A DNA stretch of 31,915 nt from Euryarchaeota archaeon UBA443 (GTDB taxonomy: Archaea > Thermoplasmatota > Poseidoniia > Poseidoniales > Poseidoniaceae): contig DAKS01000032.1 of assembly GCA_002499195.1 (NCBI GenBank), positions 1 through 31,915 on the forward strand. The letters are read 5' to 3'. The first letter of the stretch is position 1; each line of letters begins with the position of its first letter. Below, in pieces: positions 15,953-25,344 of this stretch. The position numbers were made by a program, and so were the translations under genes. The notes beneath the pieces were generated by a model. The model was not told the DNA's origin and searched no databases. It saw only the letters and a list, made by a program, of their open reading frames with translations.

Positions 15953-16972
15953 ATGGAGGTGATGCAACCATTCGCCATGGCCGAGTCAAAACAGAGTCCA
16001 TTCCAGGCACCAGCTTGTGATGTCTGTGGAAAGGACGCTGTTGTCGAACAGGCCTATTCTGGGCGTATCTTGTGCGGATATCATCTTGAGAAGTCAATTC
16101 GAAAGAAGGTGAGTAAGGAATTGCGCAAGCAATTGTATCTTGATAAATCCAAACCGACTACGGTCTTCGTTGCGATCTCTGGTGGGAAAGATTCAGCCGT
16201 CCTCTTGACGCTTCTCGTCGAGTTGATCGGAATGCGTCGAGACGTTCGTATTGTTGCGGGTTGCGTCGATGAAGGAATCGATGGATATCGTCCACCATCG
16301 CTTCAATGTGCAATCGATCTTTGTGAAACACTAGGCGTTGAATTCATTTCGACCAGTTACGAGAACCTCGGATTTCATCAGATGGATGAAGTTGTAAAGC
16401 GTTTACCGATGATATCTGAAACCAAGGAAGGAGTATCGACCATTCCTTGTTCTTATTGCGGCGTTTTCCGAAGACAAGGTATCAATGCCTTGGCAAAACA
16501 GGTCGATGCCGATGTTGTTGCACTTGGCCATAACTTGGATGATATGGCTCAAACCGTTCTCATGAATATGACGAATGGAGATATTGATAGAACCTTGCGT
16601 CTTGCACCTCACACGGATACACCAGTCGATGGATTACCACCGAGAATAGTTCCACTACGTTGGATTCCAGAACAAGAAATCCATTTGCTTGCTATGCATA
16701 AACAACTACCTCTTCACCATGAAGAATGTCCATACGCGCAAGGTGCACTTCGATGGCGCTACCGGGATATCGTTGCACAACTAGAGCAGGATGCTCCAGG
16801 GACACGTCATAGTTTGGTTCGAATGTCGGACAATATCAAGCATGTTGCCCGTCGAGTTGAACCTCCTGTCCAATCGCACCCAACCAAATGTCAACGATGT
16901 GGTTCGCCTACTTCAGGAGCTACATGCAAAGCATGCGATATGCGTGATCTTCTCGATATAGATCTAGAGTAG
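15953..16972 (+). CDS. tRNA 2-thiolation protein, TtuA/Ncs6 (CTU1) family
   Basis: This is a PP-loop ATP pyrophosphatase that adenylates and thiolates tRNA uridine, either U34 (Ncs6-type) or U54 (TtuA-type). It is 339 residues. An N-terminal zinc finger uses Cys22, Cys25, Cys41 and His44. The PP-loop SGGKDS is at 76-81. The catalytic or Fe-S cysteines are Cys166 and Cys169 (PCSYCG) and Cys259 (EECPYA). ALGHNLDD lies at about 190-197, and a C-terminal zinc ribbon has Cys313, 316, 325 and 328. All features of the group are present, so it should be active, but U34 and U54 specificity cannot be separated by eye. ATG 15953 is used because GGAGG is 6 nt upstream; Met4 and Met9 are alternatives. Its last 9 nt overlap the convergent pyrI. 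Confidence 0.93.
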   Translation: MEVMQPFAMAESKQSPFQAPACDVCGKDAVVEQAYSGRILCGYHLEKSIRKKVSKELRKQLYLDKSKPTTVFVAISGGKDSAVLLTLLVELIGMRRDVRIVAGCVDEGIDGYRPPSLQCAIDLCETLGVEFISTSYENLGFHQMDEVVKRLPMISETKEGVSTIPCSYCGVFRRQGINALAKQVDADVVALGHNLDDMAQTVLMNMTNGDIDRTLRLAPHTDTPVDGLPPRIVPLRWIPEQEIHLLAMHKQLPLHHEECPYAQGALRWRYRDIVAQLEQDAPGTRHSLVRMSDNIKHVARRVEPPVQSHPTKCQRCGSPTSGATCKACDMRDLLDIDLE

Positions 16973-17440
16973 ATTGTGAATCAATTCATCCAAATCTTGT
17001 GGACGTTGGCAATAATGGCAACGTAGAGTCAATGGATCGGTTTTTGCGACCCTCAATCGATGCGGTAATGGTTCGCGTAGATTTTGAGTAATACAATTTG
17101 AGAAAGTGCAACGAACAACATTTCGCACTTCTTCACCGAGGTTGACATTCAACTTTTCTGCAACCGAATAAGCACGAATAATGGCAATGCTTGAATCAGG
17201 AGCAACCAACGCTAGACGATCCAGTTCGAATTGGTTCAATTCACGATCTTCAACTTTGATGATATCTTTCGCTCCCATTTTCTTTGAAGGAACATTCATC
17301 ACCAATGAGACTGGAACGGATGTATCTCCTGAGAGATTGAGCAATTCAAGCACTTTGAGGGCTTGACCAGATGGAATATGATCGATTACTGTACCGTTTT
17401 TGATAGCGGTAACTCTTCGCATATTGTGCTCTTCAGACAT
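16964..17440 (-). CDS. pyrI: Aspartate carbamoyltransferase regulatory subunit
   Basis: This is the regulatory chain of aspartate transcarbamoylase, which binds nucleotide effectors in its N-terminal domain and contacts the catalytic chain through a zinc domain. It is 158 residues, the normal size. Residues about 8-105 form the allosteric domain (VTAIKNGTVIDHIPSGQAL). The zinc ligands are Cys111, Cys116, Cys141 and Cys144 in C-x4-C and CxxC pairs. The ATG overlaps the pyrB stop by one base (TGATG), with GGAGG 9 nt before it, so translation is coupled to pyrB. The 3' end overlaps the convergent tRNA thiolase gene by 9 nt. Confidence 0.96.
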   Translation of the reverse strand: MSEEHNMRRVTAIKNGTVIDHIPSGQALKVLELLNLSGDTSVPVSLVMNVPSKKMGAKDIIKVEDRELNQFELDRLALVAPDSSIAIIRAYSVAEKLNVNLGEEVRNVVRCTFSNCITQNLREPLPHRLRVAKTDPLTLRCHYCQRPQDLDELIHNLL

Positions 17441-18384
17441 CAGGCATCACCTCCGCCGATTTCAGCAGGAACTTCGATACCAAGCAATCTACATAGCAAA
17501 GCCATACGGGCGACAACGCCGTTGAAGGCTTGCTCAAAGTATCGAGCATGACGGGTTTTATCGACACTGGGATGGATTTCATCGACACGTGGAAGTGGAT
17601 GCATAATCACCATCTCTGATTTAGTATTGTCAAGATCTCGTGCATGAAGTTTGTAGGCTCCAGCGACCTTGGCGTATTCATCTTCATCAGCAAAACGTTC
17701 TTTCTGGATTCGGGTCATGTAAACGACATCTGCTTGGTTGATGTTACCAAGAAGGTCCTCTGTTTCAGTTACATCCGCACCATGTTCGCGTAGATCTTCA
17801 ACAATTTCTGTAGGCATTCGCAACAAGTCGGGAGATGCAAAAATCAAGCGGCATCCAAATCGAACCAATGCATGAGAAAGGCTGTGGACAGTTCGTCCAT
17901 AGCGTAAATCACCTGCAAGAATTACGGTTAGTCCTTCGAGTGTACCATGCGACTGTTGAATGGTAAACAGATCAAGCATGGTTTGTGTTGGGTGATGGCC
18001 TGCACCATCGCCACCGTTGAGGATAGGAACTCTGGCAGCATCTTGAGCATAGCGTGCTGCACCTTGACGCGGATGACGCATAGCGATGATGTCGGTGTAA
18101 CCATCAACCATCTGAATGGTATCGAATAATGTCTCGCCTTTTACAACGGAGGAGGTCTTCACATCACCAAGATTGACAACATCTCCTCCAAGTCGCTTCA
18201 TAGCAGTCTCAAATGACATTCGAGTCCGAGTGCTTGGTTCGAAGAACAGATTGCCCAGAATCTTACCTTGCAAAAGCGGGAGATATGTTTCACCCCGAGC
18301 AACAGGAAGCAGTCGTTCAGCATCAGCAAGAATGCTGTGTATGTCTTCGTTGGTCAAATCGTCCATCGTGATTAGTCCTTCCAT
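17440..18384 (-). CDS. pyrB: Aspartate carbamoyltransferase catalytic subunit
   Basis: This enzyme condenses carbamoyl phosphate with aspartate to N-carbamoyl aspartate, an early step of pyrimidine synthesis. It is 314 residues. The carbamoyl-phosphate site STRTR is at 51-55 in FFEPSTRTRMSFE. The mobile-loop lysine is Lys82 (SSVVKGET), GDGAGHHPTQTMLD is at about 125-138, and HPLPRVDEI is in the aspartate domain. ATG 18384 has GGGGG about 7 nt upstream and gives the usual LIxxDDL opening; Met7 is a weaker alternative. It is followed directly by pyrI. It is divergent from the next gene across about 107 nt. Confidence 0.97.
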   Translation of the reverse strand: MEGLITMDDLTNEDIHSILADAERLLPVARGETYLPLLQGKILGNLFFEPSTRTRMSFETAMKRLGGDVVNLGDVKTSSVVKGETLFDTIQMVDGYTDIIAMRHPRQGAARYAQDAARVPILNGGDGAGHHPTQTMLDLFTIQQSHGTLEGLTVILAGDLRYGRTVHSLSHALVRFGCRLIFASPDLLRMPTEIVEDLREHGADVTETEDLLGNINQADVVYMTRIQKERFADEDEYAKVAGAYKLHARDLDNTKSEMVIMHPLPRVDEIHPSVDKTRHARYFEQAFNGVVARMALLCRLLGIEVPAEIGGGDA

Positions 18385-18491
18385 AGGATGCCCCCTTCTT
18401 CATCAACCATCCAAGCACACCCTTGAACATTGTTGCCAAACAGTATGCAAAGAGTCGGTGGTTTCATCATCAAAACCATTCTGGTTCAATC

Positions 18492-20255
18492 ATGCTCTGG
18501 GGGGATATAGATGAGGCGATTAAAGCTGAACGTCTTCTTCGCATCCAGAGAATCGAGCGATTGAGTACCATATGTGCACTCTTTTGTCTAAGTGGAGCAG
18601 TTTGGTTGGCATGGCCAGTTCTCAAGGATGCGTTTGTTGGTGATGCAAGCCTGCTAACCGGTCTTGGAATGCCGGTCCTCGTCCTCGTGTGGGGAATTGT
18701 AATCCAAGATTTGATTCTTGATGATCCACGTGCTCGAACACGAATAGGTGCTGCATCGAGCGTTATTTGGCCAGTGTTGCTGATGTTTGCACTACGCGCT
18801 TATTCGTCAAGTACGGTCGATATAATCGCCACAGTTATCTTCATTGGATTAGGTTATACAATGTACCAATCATCTGCTAACATCCTTCGCGGCGGTATCG
18901 ACGTGATGCGTTTCAGGGCGATGATGACCGGAATTGGTGCTTTAACGGTGCTTGGAATGCTCGTCGGTGATCGAGCAGGTGAAACCTGGATTGTCGAGAC
19001 AGAGGATTGGACCCATCCCATCTTGAGTGCAGTGATTCTCGTTCATGTCGCATATCTGTGGATTGCAGGAGATGATATGCGTGAAGAGAGAAAGGCGTTC
19101 CGTAAGGAACTCGATTCAATTGAAAACCGTCTCTTAGTTCTACGTTCTCAAGGTGCTGCAGTCGATCAGGCCAGCAGTCTTGTCATGACGGCCAAAGAAG
19201 AAGGCCACATCGATCCTTCTTTCGGAATGCGTCTTCTTCTAGAGGCTGCTGAAGACATCGAGCGCTCACTTTCACTAGCAACGGATGTCGATGTTGTACG
19301 AAATGAAGCCCTTATTGTGATTCAACATGCTGAAGAATTGGCTCCGCTGGCAAAGCGACCACGTAAATCCTACGAGATGGGTGAGCGAGAGGTAACTCTT
19401 GGTTCTCTGCGAGAAGCGGAAGGATTGTTTCGTCAAGCAAAACGTCGAGCCCAAGAGATCGTCACATGGTGGGCGCAGGCTGAAGAGTCCATTCGAACCG
19501 CTGAGGAATTACTTACAGGCCAATCGGGTGCAACCATTGACAATTTGAGACAACTCATTCGTGATGCAAAGAAGCAACTCGATCGTGAAGCGCCAAAGAA
19601 GGCTTTCGAATTAGCATGTGTCATTCCAATACAACTTCAGGCCGATGGCGATGCTCGAGAACGTGCAGTTGAAGTCTTGAGCGATGCAGCAAAGGCCCTA
19701 AAAGCTGCAGATGGCTTTGATACTTCGGAACTTGAACAACGTCTCGACCAAGCAGAATCAGCACTTGAAGCAGGTGATACGGGCCAATCCATTGGTCTAG
19801 CAGAAGGTGTCATCCGTGTGATTCAGATTGAGCGTGAAGCCATGGACAGTGTTCGTCGTGCTCTTCGCCAACGAAAGAAAATCACGGAAAGATTCGAAAG
19901 TTTCGCTGACGCTGAGGAATGGATGAATCGCTTCAAACAAGTGCAAAAGGCAGCCGATGAGCGACAATGGAGTCATGCTGCTACGCTCCTTGAGCGCCTG
20001 ACTATCGATCTCGATGCACTTGGAAATGAACAAGGCGAGGCTCAAAATCTCCTTGATTTCGTTCGTCAGGAATGGAAGGTATTGAGAAATCAATGCAATG
20101 CTTCGAGCATATCAGTTACCGATGAGGATATGAAGAAGACCGAGGCTGCGATCTCACTTGCAGAAGAGCGTTTGAACGGAGGGCAGGTCGAAGCCGCTCT
20201 CGAACAACTCGGTCAAGCAGATGCTTCTATGGAGCGATTGCGAAGACGTGTATGA
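18492..20255 (+). CDS. Six-helix membrane protein with long coiled-coil cytoplasmic tail
   Basis: No family is recognised. From ATG 18492 it has 587 residues. Six hydrophobic helices occupy about residues 24-193. The remaining 390 residues are almost entirely charged amphipathic helix (Glu, Arg, Ala, Leu-rich), with stretches such as TAEELL, LEQRLDQAESALEAG and EAALEQLGQADASMERL suggesting repeated helical hairpins. The tail is probably cytoplasmic and could oligomerise or bind partners; this is inference. ATG 18423 in frame would add 23 residues that look non-conserved and hydrophilic. Neither start has a clear ribosome site. Its stop abuts that of the convergent 852-residue membrane protein. 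Confidence 0.8.
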   Translation: MLWGDIDEAIKAERLLRIQRIERLSTICALFCLSGAVWLAWPVLKDAFVGDASLLTGLGMPVLVLVWGIVIQDLILDDPRARTRIGAASSVIWPVLLMFALRAYSSSTVDIIATVIFIGLGYTMYQSSANILRGGIDVMRFRAMMTGIGALTVLGMLVGDRAGETWIVETEDWTHPILSAVILVHVAYLWIAGDDMREERKAFRKELDSIENRLLVLRSQGAAVDQASSLVMTAKEEGHIDPSFGMRLLLEAAEDIERSLSLATDVDVVRNEALIVIQHAEELAPLAKRPRKSYEMGEREVTLGSLREAEGLFRQAKRRAQEIVTWWAQAEESIRTAEELLTGQSGATIDNLRQLIRDAKKQLDREAPKKAFELACVIPIQLQADGDARERAVEVLSDAAKALKAADGFDTSELEQRLDQAESALEAGDTGQSIGLAEGVIRVIQIEREAMDSVRRALRQRKKITERFESFADAEEWMNRFKQVQKAADERQWSHAATLLERLTIDLDALGNEQGEAQNLLDFVRQEWKVLRNQCNASSISVTDEDMKKTEAAISLAEERLNGGQVEAALEQLGQADASMERLRRRV

Positions 20256-22814
20256 TCACACCAATCCTCTTTGAATCAAATCATTGAAGTTTATACCGCT
20301 TGGTAATCCAAGATCAACTGGCATACCCGCAATCGTGGTAATGATTCCGTAAAGGTGGAGATAAAGGCCATGAGGTGGTTGGTTTTCACCATTGTAAGGA
20401 ATCTTCTTCCACATATTAGATTTCATGTAATGATTCGAAACCGATTGGTCCTTTGAATGAACGATCCACGCGTTAGCTCTTCCAGCATGCTTCCGAGCAT
20501 TTCTTGACCCAAGACGTGGTGAAACATGGACGGTATGAAGGATTGGCCAATCTCGCATCCAATCGCCTGCAGAATCGATCAACATGGTCATCTTTGTTGG
20601 TTCGGTTGCCATGGCATCAATAAGGCCCAATTCGTTGAGAATTCGAAGCAAGGACCGGACATGTGGGTGACGAGGTTCTATTTTCCTCAAGTCGCGTGCA
20701 ATCCGAACCGCGGTGTTTGGCCGATTAGCATCAAGATTCAGTAACGCTACAACCACTCTACCCTGTGACCATTTTGTAGTTGGTAATTCAGCATGATCTT
20801 CATGTTTTTCCATGAAGGATTCAAGCATCGATAAGGCCTCTTCACTACGTCCATCCAAACGCATACGGGCACAATCTCCGAGCAACATGAGGCGATCAGC
20901 AGATTTGTTTCGATATTTTGTATTTCCACGTGGCTTCCCTTCAGCAGTACGTTTCAACAGATCGATGTTCCTACGCATTAAGGGATCAATACTCAGAACA
21001 GGCTGAGATGCACTTGGAATGCTTCGTTTTGAATCGATGACTGCTGCAAACCATTGCAACCTTGCCGCTTCGATGTCACTCTTATTGAGAAGCGCTAGTC
21101 GAGGTGCTGCTTCAGGTAAATCACGCTGGCATAAACTTGCAGCAGCGAGAATCAACCTAGCCACTTGTGCATCTCGGCCAGTTTGCAAAGCCAATAATGA
21201 AACCGCATTCTCTTCGGCTTCTTCCCATCGATTCAATCCTGCATAGAGTTGCATCTTTGCACCGGTTTGGCGGAGTAGGTCAAGTCCTTGTGTTGATGAT
21301 TCAGTAGGATTCAGAATTTCATCATAGTATTCGATGGCTTTCGTCCAACGATCTTTGGCGATAAGTTCCGTAAACGGTCGTTGCTTGAGATAGATCATAT
21401 TCTCCATCTTTGTTAGCATTTGACGTTGTTCACTGATACTTGCATCAAAGGTGATATCGTCGAGTTTTGAACCGACTTGGAGCGAAGTCAACCAAATTAG
21501 AAGGAAGCAAATCTGACCTCCAGAAGCAAGCATCCAGGTCAATTCTTCCATTGCATCTTTCTCAACATACGCACAAAGTGTTCCCTCCCAATCACCGCAG
21601 GAAGCACCTTGAGGAAGGAAACTTGAATCCCAGAATGTGATCATAGCGAGAGCCAATAGAAGCATTGATTGTCCCGCGAATCCAGTGAAACAGAAGTTCA
21701 GAACCTTTGCTTGTTGACTTCGTTCTGCTCTCAACAAACGGCTATCAGCAAGCCGAATACCGCCACGGCCTGAAACATCTTGAACATCTAGGAAAAGAAT
21801 TCTTGCAACTTCGTAAACGAACAAGAACCCAACCAATGCAACGTTGAGTAGCAAGAAGAGAAGAATCGAAGTGACCAATGGAACACGTAAGCCAGGGTCA
21901 GGAATATTTGAGAATAATTCGATTAAGAAGAAACCAAGCATACCTCCTTCTTCCATTATGGTTGCTTGTTCTCGATATTCAGGGAGTTCAATGACTCGTT
22001 CCGAGTGTGTGAACAATTCCGGAGCGACGATGATTGCAATTAGGGACAACAGTGTATTGATGGCAACAACAGGCATTGCCAAAGTGTTGAGATGAACAAT
22101 TCGAGCGATCACTTGTTGTCTTGCATTCGGTGTATGGTTGTGAAACGGTGAAGCATTTCCTTTAGCGATCTGTGCTGATGATTGACGCAGTGCCTGCCAT
22201 GATGTGCCCATGACACGGCCATAGGCGACTATTGAGGGCGAAAATGCAAGCAATAGGGAGGCACTCAATCGATGGGTAAAGGCAACGTCCCAAGAACCTA
22301 GAATCGAATAAAACAACCCAACACCGATGAACCAGAAGACGGTAAGTGCGATGTAGCCCGTGTTTCTTGCACTACTAGACTCTTGCAACTTCGCTTTTCC
22401 ATGGCCAATCGGTTTTATGATTTGAGCTCCGAGCGATGATCCAGATGAAATCACAGCAGGGAGAATAATGAGAATCAATGCGAGTGAGATGTTTGGTGCA
22501 TGGAATCCATCGCTCCATCCTTGAGCGTAAATGATGTATTCAAAGAATAGCAGCAAGGCTCCTGTCAGTGCAAAGAGGTAAGTGGCAACACCAAAACGCA
22601 TACCACGACTACGAAGCAAATCACGAGCTTCGCTGAACGATTCTGTCACAGTATGAACTTCGTATCGCTTTGGCCCCGTCTCAAAGGCAACTTGCAATCC
22701 ACGCAATTGTCTTGGAACAACGGTTCGCCAGAACAAGAGCGCAATAGAAGCTGCGAGAATGAGGGGAAGGATGGCAATTGAGGCAAAGCCATCAACAATA
22801 ACCGGTCCACTCAT
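20256..22814 (-). CDS. Multi-helix membrane protein with helical-repeat C-terminal domain
   Basis: This is an 852-residue protein of unrecognised family. About nine hydrophobic helices lie within residues 1-445 (roughly 9-29, 73-96, 107-130, 153-173, 180-197, 240-264, 311-335, 372-396 and 425-445). The last 400 residues are soluble and alpha-helical, with TPR-like stretches (RWTKAIEYYDEIL, LNRWEEAEENAVSLLAL, EEALSMLESFMEKH, NTAVRIARDLRKIEP). TPR-like tails usually mediate protein contacts. A TATA-like element 24 nt before the ATG suggests its own leaderless promoter despite lying 56 nt downstream of thrS on the same strand. Confidence 0.82.
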   Translation of the reverse strand: MSGPVIVDGFASIAILPLILAASIALLFWRTVVPRQLRGLQVAFETGPKRYEVHTVTESFSEARDLLRSRGMRFGVATYLFALTGALLLFFEYIIYAQGWSDGFHAPNISLALILIILPAVISSGSSLGAQIIKPIGHGKAKLQESSSARNTGYIALTVFWFIGVGLFYSILGSWDVAFTHRLSASLLLAFSPSIVAYGRVMGTSWQALRQSSAQIAKGNASPFHNHTPNARQQVIARIVHLNTLAMPVVAINTLLSLIAIIVAPELFTHSERVIELPEYREQATIMEEGGMLGFFLIELFSNIPDPGLRVPLVTSILLFLLLNVALVGFLFVYEVARILFLDVQDVSGRGGIRLADSRLLRAERSQQAKVLNFCFTGFAGQSMLLLALAMITFWDSSFLPQGASCGDWEGTLCAYVEKDAMEELTWMLASGGQICFLLIWLTSLQVGSKLDDITFDASISEQRQMLTKMENMIYLKQRPFTELIAKDRWTKAIEYYDEILNPTESSTQGLDLLRQTGAKMQLYAGLNRWEEAEENAVSLLALQTGRDAQVARLILAAASLCQRDLPEAAPRLALLNKSDIEAARLQWFAAVIDSKRSIPSASQPVLSIDPLMRRNIDLLKRTAEGKPRGNTKYRNKSADRLMLLGDCARMRLDGRSEEALSMLESFMEKHEDHAELPTTKWSQGRVVVALLNLDANRPNTAVRIARDLRKIEPRHPHVRSLLRILNELGLIDAMATEPTKMTMLIDSAGDWMRDWPILHTVHVSPRLGSRNARKHAGRANAWIVHSKDQSVSNHYMKSNMWKKIPYNGENQPPHGLYLHLYGIITTIAGMPVDLGLPSGINFNDLIQRGLV

Positions 22815-22830
22815 GCTTTCCCCACGCCCC

Positions 22831-22844
22831 GCTTACTTTTATGC
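22831..22844 (-). promoter_or_regulatory. Probable TATA box for the 852-residue membrane protein gene
   Basis: On the minus strand GCATAAAAGTAAGC is centred about 24 nt upstream of the ATG at 22814, right after the thrS stop. This spacing fits a leaderless transcript. Confidence 0.5.
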
Positions 22845-22870
22845 AGTGCGAATCAATGTAGCCAACGACT

Positions 22871-24898
22871 TTACTTTTCCTTGCTAACCGGAACCAAACC
22901 AGGTTCGGTAATTTTGTCTTCAATCTCCTTCTTGAGGTCTTGGATGAATTGGTCAACAGGGATATCCGCGACTTGATCACCAGTTCGGGAACGTAAAGAG
23001 ACACAGTTGTTGTTCATTTCACCATCTCCAAGGATCATCAAGTAAGCAGGTCGCATTTTACGATGGGTTCGAATCTTCTTACCAATCGTATCATCACCAT
23101 CATCGATTTTGACTCTCACACCATGTTCTTGCAATTGTTGAGCAACTTGTGAAGCGTACTGCTTGTGTTTTTCTGATATTGTTAGGATATGGACTTGCGT
23201 TGGTGACAACCATGTTGGGAACTTACCGGCAAAATGTTCGATAAGAACGCCACAGAAACGCTCCATTGAGCCAAATGGTGCCCGATGAATCATTACAGGT
23301 CGATGGTTCTCTCCATCGCTTCCCTTATACCACAAATCGAATCGTTCTGGAAGATTGTAATCAACTTGAACGGTTCCAAGTTGCCACTCTCGTCCGATAA
23401 CATCTTTGACAACGAAGTCAATTTTAGGCCCATAGAAGGCCGCTTCTCCTTCTTCTTCAGACCAATTGACACCAAGTTTAGCAGCAGCTGAGCGACATGC
23501 CTCTTCAGCAAGGTCCCATCGTTCAGATTCTCCTACATACTTGTCTGCGTTTGGATCTCGCAATCCTACGCGAACACGGTAATCGTGCATGCCAAGAACA
23601 TCAAAGATGGTCTGAACCAATTCAATGCATCCCATGACCTCATCAGCGATTTGGTCCTCAGTGACGAACAGATGGGCATCGTCTTGCGTAAATCCACGGA
23701 CTCGTGTCATACCTGATATTTCACCGGATTGTTCCCAACGATATACGGTTCCAAATTCTGCTAATCGAAGCGGAAGATCTCGATACGAGCGTGCCTGAGA
23801 TGCATAGATTTTGACGTGATGCGGACAGTTCATCGGTTTGAGCATGTATCCCTCGATGTCACCAGTGCTCATCATGTTGGATAATTCCGAGCAAGAGCAC
23901 CCTTCATCGGCCAATTTCTTCATCAAATCCCGTTCCACAAGTGGTGGGTATTGACTGTCTTGGTAATACGGAAAGTGTCCAGAGGTACGGTATAAATCGA
24001 GTTTACCAATATGTGGAGTAAAGACTTGATCGTAGCCTTGTCGGCGTAAATGATGCGAGATAAAATCCTGTAATTGTTGACGAACAATAGCGCCACGAGG
24101 CGTCCAAAGGATGAGGCCTTGTCCAACTTCTTCATCAACATGGAACAGTTGCAAATCCTTGCCAAGTTTTCGATGGTCGCGAAGTTTAGCTTGCTGCATA
24201 CGATTTAAAGTCGCTTTCAAGGCTTCTTTAGTAGGCTCGACAATACCATAGATTCGTACCAATTGTTCACGAGATTGATCGCCTCGCCAATAAGCAGATG
24301 AAACGGATGTAAGTCGACTAAACATCAATTTCGCAGTACTTGGAACGTGAGGCCCAAGGCATAGGTCGTACCACTCGCCTTGTTTGTAAATCGTTGAACC
24401 ATCCCCATCCTCCAACTTGTCATCAATGATTTCGATCTTGTAAGGATTGGATGTGAAGTGGTCACGTAGATCTTGCTCATCCAATTCAACACGCTCAACT
24501 TTCAGATTACGTCGAGCGAGTTCATGCATTTTCTTCTCGATTGGTTTGAGATCGCTTTCACCGATCGGTTCCATCGCAAAATCGTAGTAGAAGCCTCGGT
24601 CGATAGCAGGACCAATCGTTGGCTTTGCATCGGGATAAAGTTCCATGACGGCTTGAGCAAGAAGGTGAGCAGCACTGTGACGGAGGATATGAATCCCTTC
24701 ATCGCTATCTGCAAGGATGCCTTCGAGGTTACAATCATCGGTTAGTGATGTGGAGAGATCACGCTCAACATCGTTGATACGTGCGGCAAGACATCCGTGT
24801 TTCTTACCAAGAGCATCGATCACGACTTCGCCAGCGGTTACGCCTGCAGCATATTCGTTGACTGTTCCATCAGGAAGTGTAACGTTGACCATCGCCAT
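22871..24898 (-). CDS. thrS: Threonyl-tRNA synthetase, bacterial-type architecture
   Basis: This enzyme charges tRNA-Thr. From ATG 24898 it has 675 residues. It has an N-terminal TGS domain (MAMVNVTLPDG onward), then the N2 editing domain with HSAAH (about 74-78) and WYDLCLGPHVPST, then the class II core and an anticodon-binding domain (VHILTISEKH onward). The core zinc ligands are the Cys of MNCPHH, the His of TQDDAH and the His of MIHRAPFGSMER; motif 2 is YRWEQSGE followed by TRVRGFTQ. Many euryarchaea instead have a D-Tyr-deacylase-like N-terminal editing domain, so the bacterial N2 form suggests transfer. GAGG lies about 7 nt before ATG 24898. An in-frame ATG at 24961 would overlap the upstream gene. 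Confidence 0.95.
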   Translation of the reverse strand: MAMVNVTLPDGTVNEYAAGVTAGEVVIDALGKKHGCLAARINDVERDLSTSLTDDCNLEGILADSDEGIHILRHSAAHLLAQAVMELYPDAKPTIGPAIDRGFYYDFAMEPIGESDLKPIEKKMHELARRNLKVERVELDEQDLRDHFTSNPYKIEIIDDKLEDGDGSTIYKQGEWYDLCLGPHVPSTAKLMFSRLTSVSSAYWRGDQSREQLVRIYGIVEPTKEALKATLNRMQQAKLRDHRKLGKDLQLFHVDEEVGQGLILWTPRGAIVRQQLQDFISHHLRRQGYDQVFTPHIGKLDLYRTSGHFPYYQDSQYPPLVERDLMKKLADEGCSCSELSNMMSTGDIEGYMLKPMNCPHHVKIYASQARSYRDLPLRLAEFGTVYRWEQSGEISGMTRVRGFTQDDAHLFVTEDQIADEVMGCIELVQTIFDVLGMHDYRVRVGLRDPNADKYVGESERWDLAEEACRSAAAKLGVNWSEEEGEAAFYGPKIDFVVKDVIGREWQLGTVQVDYNLPERFDLWYKGSDGENHRPVMIHRAPFGSMERFCGVLIEHFAGKFPTWLSPTQVHILTISEKHKQYASQVAQQLQEHGVRVKIDDGDDTIGKKIRTHRKMRPAYLMILGDGEMNNNCVSLRSRTGDQVADIPVDQFIQDLKKEIEDKITEPGLVPVSKEK

Positions 24899-24954
24899 GG
24901 GGACGCCTCTTGACAACGCCTCGACGGTCCTATTCATCAATGCGACGCTTGAAA

Positions 24955-25248
24955 TTACCAATCAACGATGATGTCATCATCTAAATCTTGACTCGGCTTG
25001 TCAAGAATGACTTGTTCCTTCTCTTTCTTTTTTGGCTCTTCTTCTTTGGCAGCGACAACGAAGGAGGTAGGTGTTTCAACTTCACCAAGTTTGAATCCGA
25101 ACTGAGGTTTTGCATGCTCTTGTTGAGGTGTTTCAACCGGTTGTTGTTCATTTTCTTCTTGTTTTACTTCGCCCTTGCCCATCTCTTTCATGCTTTCTTG
25201 CATAATATCATCGAGAGCAATCTCGTCAGGCATAGAGCGTTTGGCCAT
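24955..25248 (-). CDS. Small acidic, probably disordered protein
   Basis: This is a 97-residue protein rich in Glu, Lys, Gln and Pro, with a likely helix at the start (DEIALDDIMQESMKEMGKG) and an acidic end (DLDDDIIVDW). I recognise no domain. A GGAG site 5-6 nt before the ATG and a same-strand position 56 nt ahead of thrS support it as a real gene. The low-complexity middle suggests intrinsic disorder, with the conserved-looking ends possibly binding a partner. Confidence 0.6.
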   Translation of the reverse strand: MAKRSMPDEIALDDIMQESMKEMGKGEVKQEENEQQPVETPQQEHAKPQFGFKLGEVETPTSFVVAAKEEEPKKKEKEQVILDKPSQDLDDDIIVDW

Positions 25249-25344
25249 GAAACTCCATGACGAGACGCAACATCAAAACATCGGTCGATTGATTTGATAC
25301 GGTCAAGAGCAATGATTGAAAGCGAACCGAAAATAGGTCATAAT

